This document shows, piece by piece, positions 43,936 through 50,563 of a stretch of 64,000 bases of DNA. This DNA comes from Rhodopirellula islandica (lineage in GTDB: Bacteria; Planctomycetota; Planctomycetia; Pirellulales; Pirellulaceae). The notes under the pieces are model-generated. The model saw nothing but the letters and a program-made list of their open reading frames with translations, had not been told where the DNA came from and made no database searches. Position 1 is the first letter of the stretch. Every line of letters starts with the position of its first letter. The stretch covers positions 1 through 64,000 of the forward strand of contig NZ_LECT01000046.1 in the NCBI RefSeq assembly GCF_001027925.1, read 5' to 3'. A program made the translations under genes and the position numbers.

Positions 43936-45309
43936 ATGAATCGAACACGAAACGCACTGTTTGCTGCGAAGTTGTTAGCGGTGGTCTTGCTTGGGGCCGC
44001 ACCCGTGGTCGCGCAGGAGAACGCAGCGACGGCAAAGCTGAGGCAGCAATCCAAACAGTTTGAAGAAGAGATCGTTCATGTTTCCGACAACGTCTACATC
44101 GCGGTGGGATACAGTGTTTCGAACGTCACGATGATCGAGGGCGACGATGGAGTCGTGATCATCGACACAGGCATTTCGCTGGACGATGCCAACCGGATCG
44201 TGGCAGAGTTTCGCAAACTCAGTGACAAGCCGGTCAAGGGAATTGTTTTCACGCACTCCCACGGCGATCACACGAACGGAGCGGCAGCGTTCTTTGGGGA
44301 AGAGCGACCACAGATCTGGGCTCACAAAAACTTCGGCAGTGAAGCCCAACCGTTGGTTGCCGGTGGCGTGACATTTCAAAGCGTTCGAGGTGCACGTCAG
44401 GCTGGTTTCAAGCTGCCACCCGAGCAGCGTATCAACAACGGCGTCGCACCCGTTCGGTATCCCAAACGAGGTGGTCAAGCTTTCGCATCGCGAGCGGAAA
44501 CCAAGCCGACTCACTTTCTGGAAGAGGACCGTCAAACGATCGAGATTGCAGGTGTCGAACTTGAACTGGTTTCGTCTCCTGGCGAGACCAACGATCAGTT
44601 GTTCGTCTGGTATCCCGCTGGAAAGGCGTTGTTTGCCGGCGATAATTTCTACCGATCGTTTCCGAACTTGTATGCCATCCGTGGGACTCCCAATCGCAGC
44701 GTGCGTTTGTGGGCGGAGAGTCTTGGCAAGTTAGCGGCCAACGATGCGGATGTGTTGGTTGGTGGTCACACCAAACCGATCCTCGGAGCCAGCAAAGTCA
44801 AGCAAGTCTTGGAAGACTACCGCGATGCCGTTCAGTTCATTCACGACAAAACCGTCGAAGGAATGAACCAAGGAATGACGCCAGACGAATTGGTCGGCTA
44901 TGTCCAGTTGCCGGAAAACCTAGCCAGCAAAGATTACTTGCAGCCCTTCTACGGGCATCCTGAATGGGGCGTCCGCAGTGTCTTCAACGGATACTTTGGC
45001 TGGTACGACGGCAACCCATCGAACTTGTTTCGTTTGTCACCGCGAGCGGAAGCGGAGCGAGTTGCCCAATTGGCCGGAGGGCCTGACAAACTGTTCGCTG
45101 TCGCGAAGGCTGCGTTGGCTGACGATGACAACCAATGGGCAGCACAGCTTGCCGATCATCTGTTGGCGATCGACGGTGATTCGGCCGATGCGAAAGTGTT
45201 GAAAGCCGATGCGTTGAGCAAACTCGCTGGCGGAATGGTCAACGCCACTGCGAGAAACTACTACCTCACCGTTGCTCGCGAACTTCGTGAAGAAGCCGCG
45301 GCGAAATAG
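43936..45309 (+). CDS. Alkylsulfatase-like metallo-beta-lactamase-fold hydrolase (SdsA/BDS1 family)
   Basis: About 457 residues. ATG 43936 has GGAG at 43926-43929 region and yields a signal peptide (ALFAAKLLAVVLLGAAPVVA, cut before QE). Zinc site motifs are FTHSHGDHTNGAAAF and LVGGHTKPILG; PFYGHPEWGVRSVFNGYFGW and the dimerisation part (RVAQLAGGPDKLFAVAKAAL, then KADALSKLAGGMVNATARNY) match secondary alkylsulfatases of the SdsA1 type. The C-terminal sterol-carrier-like domain of that family is missing, so the protein is short. It should cleave sulfate from alkyl sulfates in the periplasm, possibly on sulfated lipids. Co-transcribed with marR. Confidence 0.82.
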   Translation: MNRTRNALFAAKLLAVVLLGAAPVVAQENAATAKLRQQSKQFEEEIVHVSDNVYIAVGYSVSNVTMIEGDDGVVIIDTGISLDDANRIVAEFRKLSDKPVKGIVFTHSHGDHTNGAAAFFGEERPQIWAHKNFGSEAQPLVAGGVTFQSVRGARQAGFKLPPEQRINNGVAPVRYPKRGGQAFASRAETKPTHFLEEDRQTIEIAGVELELVSSPGETNDQLFVWYPAGKALFAGDNFYRSFPNLYAIRGTPNRSVRLWAESLGKLAANDADVLVGGHTKPILGASKVKQVLEDYRDAVQFIHDKTVEGMNQGMTPDELVGYVQLPENLASKDYLQPFYGHPEWGVRSVFNGYFGWYDGNPSNLFRLSPRAEAERVAQLAGGPDKLFAVAKAALADDDNQWAAQLADHLLAIDGDSADAKVLKADALSKLAGGMVNATARNYYLTVARELREEAAAK

Positions 45310-45339
45310 AGGGTCCAGGTTTTCACGACGCGACGCGGT

Positions 45340-45363
45340 TTCGGCAACTTCGCAATTGCCGAA
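45340..45363 (+). terminator. Candidate hairpin after the alkylsulfatase gene
   Basis: TTCGGCAA (45340-45347) and TTGCCGAA (45356-45363) form a perfect 8-bp stem with an 8-base loop, 31 bases after the stop codon. Only a weak T-rich stretch follows, so Rho-independent termination is uncertain. Confidence 0.4.
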
Positions 45364-45568
45364 GCTGCGTTTCGCTTTGATCCCGCGGTTGATTTGCTAT
45401 GCTTTCGGCCCTCCAAGACACAAGACAATTCTCGGTCTGGAGGAATTGAGATTTGGGGCAATCAATCGGTCTTCGTGAGGATCGTTCCTCGGCGTCGAGG
45501 TTTGATCCGTTTGATTGTCCGACCTGCTTCTACGCTGACCTGTTTTTTACACTGAGAGCCCGCATCTT

Positions 45569-46612
45569 GTGAGTCCGCCGCCACCGCTTCCCATGTTGAT
45601 CACCGGCATTGCTGGTGTGCCAGGGTACAACGCGTTGCACTACTTTCGGTCGTTGTACGGTGATCAGGTCATCGGCATTCGTCAGCCATCGATGTGGCCG
45701 TTGGTCGGTGAGGGGATTGTCGCTTGCGATGTCGAGGACGCGGATCAAGTCAATGCATTGTGGGCGAAGTACCGGTTTGCAAGCTTGTTGAACTGTGGCG
45801 GAAGTTGTCGGTTGAAGTCGTGCGAGCTGGATCCGGAAATGGCTCATCGCGTCAACGTTACCAGCACGGAAAACATGATCCGAGCGGCGGTTTGCTACCA
45901 CGCGCAGGTCATTCATTTGTCCATCGACTTGGTCTACGCTGGTCGTGAGGACCGGGGGTACCACGAACATGATCCGCCCGACCCAGTCACGGTGTACGGG
46001 GCGAAGATGGTCGAGGCGGAACAGGTCGTGCGCCGCTCGAGGCCGGATGCGTGCCTGCTGCGAATTTCGCTGCCGATGGGGATCAGCTTCAGCGGTCACG
46101 CTGGAGCCATTGATTGGATCTCATCGCGATTCAAGCAAGGCAAGCCGGCCACGTTGTACATCGACGAAGCCCGCACCCCCACCTACACCGACTGCATGAA
46201 CCGGTTGTTTGCTCGGCTGTTGGCACGCCCCATCGAGGGGACGTTTCACGCTGGTGGGACGCGGCGGTTGAGCCTGTATCAGATCGCACAAATTGTTAGC
46301 GTCGTGGGTGGTTACGATCCCGATTGCCTGCAAGGATGCCCGCGGATGGAAGCTGGGCCGATGCCACCGCGTGCCGGTGACGTGACGATGGATTCGTCCA
46401 AGCTAGCGGACGCGATCGGGTGTGAGCCATTCGATCCCTGGCCAGCCGACGATGCACTGGTGCCGACCGATCCAGAATGGCACTACCGGATGGCCAAGCA
46501 GTTTGGCGGCAGCGAATCGGCGGTGCATCGACTGCTGTACTGCAACCCAATTCGCCCCGGGATTGTGCCACCTAGCCGAGACGAGCTTTGGGGCGAGCGA
46601 TTTGGCAAGTGA
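45569..46612 (+). CDS. RmlD/epimerase-like extended SDR
   Basis: A 347-residue protein; GTG 45569 or ATG 45593 may start it. The nucleotide loop is LITGIAGVPGYNALHYFRSL, followed by IRQPSMWPLVGEGIVACDVE. A serine block LSIDLVYAG and the sequence VYGAKMVEAEQVV align with STDYVFDG and the YxxxK motif of dTDP-4-dehydrorhamnose reductases. Here the position four residues after Tyr is Met, with Lys one residue earlier, so the catalytic lysine is displaced. The substrate is unknown. It converges with the next SDR over a REP-like repeat. Confidence 0.75.
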   Translation: MSPPPPLPMLITGIAGVPGYNALHYFRSLYGDQVIGIRQPSMWPLVGEGIVACDVEDADQVNALWAKYRFASLLNCGGSCRLKSCELDPEMAHRVNVTSTENMIRAAVCYHAQVIHLSIDLVYAGREDRGYHEHDPPDPVTVYGAKMVEAEQVVRRSRPDACLLRISLPMGISFSGHAGAIDWISSRFKQGKPATLYIDEARTPTYTDCMNRLFARLLARPIEGTFHAGGTRRLSLYQIAQIVSVVGGYDPDCLQGCPRMEAGPMPPRAGDVTMDSSKLADAIGCEPFDPWPADDALVPTDPEWHYRMAKQFGGSESAVHRLLYCNPIRPGIVPPSRDELWGERFGK

Positions 46613-46691
46613 TCTGGTCTGACGGTTGATTGGGCATGGCGGCGCATTGCAGCGTGGAAGCATCCGTTCCTTGGCGAAGCGTTCCCGTTTT

Positions 46692-46820
46692 TAAGCAGGT
46701 CGGCAGGAATGATCGGGCATCACCATGTGAGCCGTTTGGGCGTTAGCCCCGGTTGGACGTGGAAGCAACCACGCTTGCCAAGACATTTCAAATGCCGAAA
46801 GACTCCTGCCAACCTGCTTA
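46692..46820. repeat. REP-like palindromic repeat, copy B
   Basis: Outer inverted arms TAAGCAGGTCGGCAGGAA (46692-46709) and the complement at 46803-46820, with two mismatches over 18 positions. Inside lies GTGAGCCGTTTGGGCGTTAG, shared with copy A. The right arm ends in TTA 46818-46820, which is the stop codon (TAA on the reverse strand) of the SDR gene, so the repeat supplies the end of that gene. Confidence 0.72.
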
Positions 46821-47624
46821 GTTGAGTTGCTTGGCGAGTGTCTCTTCGATGGCCTGGATGATTTGGGCGTTCTTTTCGGCGTCCAGTGCATCGGCGTGGG
46901 GTGGTCCAAACTCTCCGGTGTCGTTGTTGAAGTATTGGCCCGATGCGGTGGCGAATTCGTCGTCCAATGTGGCACGGGTGAGAATCTTCGCTCCGATGTT
47001 GATGTCTTGGCCTGGAACACCGAAAGCTTGCTGGACCATTTTGCTGGCGAGCAAGGATCCCGGGTTCACTGCGATGATCGCCGGGCCGTCGGTGCCGAGG
47101 GAATCTGCCAGACCGCGGGACCACATGGTGAGCGCAAGTTTGCTTTGCGAATAGGCATCCAGGTCACTCAGCAGGCGCTCACCACGAAACGCGTCCATTG
47201 CCACGGGAGATTGAGCGGACGAGGAGAGGTTGATGACTCGGCTGGTTGAATCCATTCGCGGCAACAATCGCTGCGTCAACAGGTACGGTGCGATCGCGTT
47301 GACCACGAACCGAACATCGAGGCCCTCCGGCGAGAGCGGATCGGAGGTCGAGAAGACGCCCGCGTTGTTGATCAGCACGTCCAGATGATCGTGCTTGGCG
47401 GACACGGCCTCGGCCAGCGATTTCACTTCGTTCATGCGGGACAGGTCGGCCACGTAGCATTCGACCACGGCCTCATTGGAAAGTTCCCGCAAGGAGTGTT
47501 CCAATTGCTCGAGTTTCTGGGCATCGCGGCCATGCAGCAAAAGATGGTGGCCGAGGGGGGCCAGCATTTTGGCGGTCGCCAGTCCAATGCCGTCGGTGGC
47601 TCCGGTGATCAGAATGCGTTTCAT
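46818..47624 (-). CDS. Short-chain dehydrogenase (retinol dehydrogenase-like)
   Basis: A 268-residue classical SDR from ATG 47624. RILITGATDGIGLATAKMLA is the TGxxxGIG loop, LDVLINNAGVFSTSDPL the NNAG motif, INLSSSAQSP the catalytic Ser, and DAYSQSKLALTMWSRGL the YxxxK pair. The C-terminal segment has a NPGSLLASKMVQQAFGVPGQ block typical of WW-domain oxidoreductase/RDH-like members. Cytoplasmic, NAD(P)-dependent; the substrate is unknown. Its stop codon falls in a REP-like arm. Confidence 0.88.
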   Translation of the reverse strand: MKRILITGATDGIGLATAKMLAPLGHHLLLHGRDAQKLEQLEHSLRELSNEAVVECYVADLSRMNEVKSLAEAVSAKHDHLDVLINNAGVFSTSDPLSPEGLDVRFVVNAIAPYLLTQRLLPRMDSTSRVINLSSSAQSPVAMDAFRGERLLSDLDAYSQSKLALTMWSRGLADSLGTDGPAIIAVNPGSLLASKMVQQAFGVPGQDINIGAKILTRATLDDEFATASGQYFNNDTGEFGPPHADALDAEKNAQIIQAIEETLAKQLN

Positions 47625-47801
47625 CAGTGACTCATTTCGTGTCGAATTTTGGAAGGGCTTTTTAAGCGATTGGCGGCACCGTTGTTCAACTTCGGTTGGG
47701 AGCAATCCTAGGTCCTCGGTGACTTGATTGACACCCATCGCGGTGTTGCGGTTCACGCGAAAAGCCGTTCCAGGTCCGCTGGCGAGTCTTTTCGCGTTGA
47801 T

Positions 47802-48788
47802 CTAATTCTCGATGACGACTTTGCCCATGGTTTTGCCGCTCTCGAGCCTCGCGTAGGCTTGGCCAGCTTCTTCCAGCGAAAAGTTGGTTTCATCGAGAAC
47901 GGGTTTCAGGTCACCGGACTCGGCGATCTCCGTCAGTTTGCGGAGGATTTCGCCATGCTGTTCCCTGTTGTGGTGGTGCAGCATCGGGATCAACATGAAG
48001 ACGACGTGAAGAGACAAGCCTTTGAAGTGAGCTGGCGTGAGATCCAGTTCGCACATCGAAACGGTCGTCGCAATTTGCCCGTTGAGTGCAGCGGCTTCGA
48101 ACGAGTTGGTCAGGTTGGCTCCTCCGACGGAATCAAACACCACATCGAATCCGGCTCCATCGGTGTGTTTGGCAACGTATTGCTCGACCGACTCGGTTTT
48201 GTAGTTGATGCCCGTCGCACCCAGCTTTTCAATGAGGGCGAGTTGTGGCTCGCCGCCACCCGTGGAGTAAACGTCGGTTCCGAAGTGCTTAGCCAATTGC
48301 AACGCGATGTGTCCAACGCCGCCTGAGCCACCGTGCACGAGGACTTTCTGGCCCGCTTGGATGCCGGCCCGCACCAAGCCTTCGTAGGCGGTGATCGCAA
48401 CGAGTGGCAACGCCGCGGCTTCTTTCATCGACAGGTTCTTGGCCTTGTGCGCGATCAAGTCCGCATCGGCCACGATGTAATCAGCCAAGGTGCCCGGCAG
48501 ATCTGCCAGCCCGCCGGCGCAGCCATAGACTTCGTCGCCAACGGAATAGTTCTGCACACCTTCGCCAACGGCTTCGACGGTTCCGGCGAAGTCCATGCCG
48601 AGAAGGGCAGGGGCGGATGGCGAGAGAGGCAGTTCCTCACCCATTTTGCGAATCATCGTGTCGACCGTGTTCACGCTCGAGGCGGCAATCTTGACCAACA
48701 CGTGGCCCGGTTTGACGGCAGGTTGATCGACTTCGGATGCTTCGAAGGCTGCGTTTTCACCGTAGTTCTTGATCAGCATGGCTTTCAT
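47802..48788 (-). CDS. NADPH:quinone reductase / zinc-independent MDR oxidoreductase
   Basis: About 328 residues from ATG 48788, which has AAGGAA at 8 bases distance. VLVKIAASSVNTVDTMIRKM, LLGMDFAGTVEAVGEGVQNY, VGDEVYGCAGG and QKVLVHGGSGGVGHIALQLA (nucleotide site) are hallmarks of the medium-chain dehydrogenase/reductase family, quinone-reductase branch, which lacks the zinc ligands. FDVVFDSVGGANLTNSFEAA and the end LESGKTMGKVVIEN fit. It should reduce quinones or enones with NADPH. It is divergent from an hxlR-type regulator gene, a common arrangement that implies control by that regulator. Confidence 0.9.
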   Translation of the reverse strand: MKAMLIKNYGENAAFEASEVDQPAVKPGHVLVKIAASSVNTVDTMIRKMGEELPLSPSAPALLGMDFAGTVEAVGEGVQNYSVGDEVYGCAGGLADLPGTLADYIVADADLIAHKAKNLSMKEAAALPLVAITAYEGLVRAGIQAGQKVLVHGGSGGVGHIALQLAKHFGTDVYSTGGGEPQLALIEKLGATGINYKTESVEQYVAKHTDGAGFDVVFDSVGGANLTNSFEAAALNGQIATTVSMCELDLTPAHFKGLSLHVVFMLIPMLHHHNREQHGEILRKLTEIAESGDLKPVLDETNFSLEEAGQAYARLESGKTMGKVVIEN

Positions 48789-48896
48789 GATTGGTTTCCT
48801 TTGAATTGAAAGTGGCTCGGACGCAATCGCACGATTTCGTTGTTTTCGCGGTCCCGTGACTGTTTGTTTGTCAGTACAGTGTGATAATAGGAGTAG
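48789..48896. promoter_or_regulatory. Divergent promoter region of quinone reductase and HxlR regulator
   Basis: A 108-base gap between divergent starts. On the plus strand GATAAT (48883-48888) is a candidate -10 box for the regulator and TGTCAGTACAGTGTGA (48869-48884) could be an operator because it overlaps this box and has partial symmetry around GTAC. Confidence 0.4.
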
Positions 48897-49328
48897 ATGC
48901 CAAACCGGCAAGAACGCACTTTTGAGACACATAGGCACAAAATGGATACCAATGGAAAAGCTCGGCATTTGAACTACGAGCTGCCGGCGTGTCCCGTCGA
49001 AGCGACCTTGGAGCTGATCGGCGGCAAGTGGAAAGGGATCGTGCTTTACTATTTGTTGGTCGATGGACGAGTTCGCTTCAGCGAGCTGAAACGCAAGGTT
49101 GGCTGCGTCACACAGAGAATGCTGACCAAGCAACTTCGCGAATTGGAGAGCGCCGGTTTGGTCAATCGAATCGTCTACGCGGAAGTACCACCGCGAGTGG
49201 AGTACGAATTGACGGAAGAAGGCGAGTCGCTCAAACCCGTTTTGCTGTTGCTGAAGAAATGGGGCGAAAGTCACGCGTTGCAACTGCTGCAGGAACGCGA
49301 AAATCGCAAACCTGTGGAAGCGTCGTGA
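48897..49328 (+). CDS. HxlR-family transcriptional regulator
   Basis: A 143-residue protein from ATG 48897 (AGGAG at 48889-48893; ATG 48942 possible). [60 protein letters not shown] and the end [20 protein letters not shown] cover the whole HxlR domain, including the conserved near-N-terminal Cys. Such regulators sense quinones, aldehydes or disulfide stress. Its divergent partner is a quinone reductase, which suggests local regulation. Confidence 0.93.
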   Translation: MPNRQERTFETHRHKMDTNGKARHLNYELPACPVEATLELIGGKWKGIVLYYLLVDGRVRFSELKRKVGCVTQRMLTKQLRELESAGLVNRIVYAEVPPRVEYELTEEGESLKPVLLLLKKWGESHALQLLQERENRKPVEAS

Positions 49329-49428
49329 CCGACGTTTTCCTAGAATGCATCTCCATGAGTTTTATCACGGCATGAACTCAGGTTGAATGCGGGCGATGTT
49401 CGTATCTCGACGACGCTTTCGGTTGCAA

Positions 49429-49455
49429 CCGTAGTGGATGAGGCAACGAATCCTT
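49429..49455. repeat. Single copy of the MITE inner-arm sequence
   Basis: The stretch from GTAGTGGATGAGGCAACGAA is the same as the inner arm of the 16413-16543 element, with three substitutions. It lies 50 bases upstream of the SDR at 49508. An adjacent GGTTGCAACC (about 49421-49430) is a short palindrome. Confidence 0.55.
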
Positions 49456-49507
49456 CCGCTTTCCTGAACACCGCACTCTTCTCCCGACCATTCCCAGGAC
49501 AACAGAG

Positions 49508-50314
49508 ATGGATTTAAAATTGAGCGGCAACACCGCTTTGGTCACGGGTGGCGCCAGCGGGATAGGGTTGGCGACCGCGAGGCTGTTTGTGGAAGAAGGT
49601 TGTTCGATTCAGCTTTGGGATGTCTCGCCCAAAGTCGAAGATGCGGCCAGCGAGTTGCGAGAGCTGGGCGTGAACGTCAGCACGCAAGTGGTCGATATCG
49701 TCGATGAACGACAAGTTGAACAGGCGGTCGGTTGCTGCCTCGATCAGCACGGGCGTCTGGATCATGTGGTGCACTGCGCCGCGATCGGGTCGGGGAAGTT
49801 TGGCTTCCCGTTCACCCGTGTCGCCCCGAGTGAATGGAAACGAACTCTGGAGGTCAACGTCATCGGAATGGCCAATGTTGCTGCGGCTTTGGCTCCTCCT
49901 ATGGTTGCTCAACGATCGGGCACGTTTGTGTTTCTGGCATCCATCGCGGGACAGATGGGATCGCAGACCGATCCGCCCTACAGTGCCAGCAAGGCAGCCA
50001 ACATCAACTTTGCCCAGTGCATGGCCAAAGACTTGGCACCGCACAATGTTCGGGTGAACACGGTTTGTCCCGGGATGGTGAAGACGGCCCTGAACCGTTC
50101 GGTTTGGCAGGCTTGGTATGACGGCGCCCCACCACAAGATCGACTTTCCTACGAAGACTGGACGGATCAAAAGATCAAGGACGTGATCCCGCTCGCCCGT
50201 TGGCAAACCAGCGAAGACATCGCCGCGATGATCGTGTTCCTCTCGTCAGAACGAGCCAAAGAAGTGACGGGACAAACCATCAACGTGGATGGCGGTTGCG
50301 TGATGCATTGTTAG
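49508..50314 (+). CDS. Short-chain dehydrogenase (FabG/glucose dehydrogenase-like)
   Basis: A 268-residue SDR. The loop NTALVTGGASGIGLATARLF, the motif LDHVVHCAAIGSGKF (HCAA instead of NNAG), VFLASIAGQMGS with the catalytic Ser, and PPYSASKAANINFAQCMAKD with YxxxK are visible. The end TGQTINVDGGCVMHC is the usual classical-SDR C-terminus. It is cytoplasmic and NAD(P)-dependent with unknown substrate. A REP-like repeat follows 2-90 bases downstream. Confidence 0.9.
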   Translation: MDLKLSGNTALVTGGASGIGLATARLFVEEGCSIQLWDVSPKVEDAASELRELGVNVSTQVVDIVDERQVEQAVGCCLDQHGRLDHVVHCAAIGSGKFGFPFTRVAPSEWKRTLEVNVIGMANVAAALAPPMVAQRSGTFVFLASIAGQMGSQTDPPYSASKAANINFAQCMAKDLAPHNVRVNTVCPGMVKTALNRSVWQAWYDGAPPQDRLSYEDWTDQKIKDVIPLARWQTSEDIAAMIVFLSSERAKEVTGQTINVDGGCVMHC

Positions 50315-50315
50315 T

Positions 50316-50402
50316 CAGGCGGGCAGGAATGATTGTGGACAACCAGGTGACCTGTGGCGAACGCCGAACGGCTCACCTACCCGAAGACTCCTGCATGCTT
50401 GC
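50316..50402. repeat. REP-like palindromic repeat, copy C
   Basis: Left arm GGGCAGGAATGAT (50321-50333) and right part GACTCCTGCATGC (50386-50398) match copy B arms. Between them GCGAACGCCGAACGGCTCAC matches the right inner half of copies A and D. The left inner half is degenerate in this copy. Confidence 0.6.
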
Positions 50403-50563
50403 TTCAGCCAAGCAAACCGTGGATGGAGCGTCGTTTTGCACAAAATGGCGGGACCAATCACAATCTTGCCCACGATTCATGTCCAATTCTGTTGCGTTCC
50501 GCCATTCCATGGCCGTTCAGTCAACTTGAAACCATTCTCCCACCGAATTCTTTGAGCTGGAAA

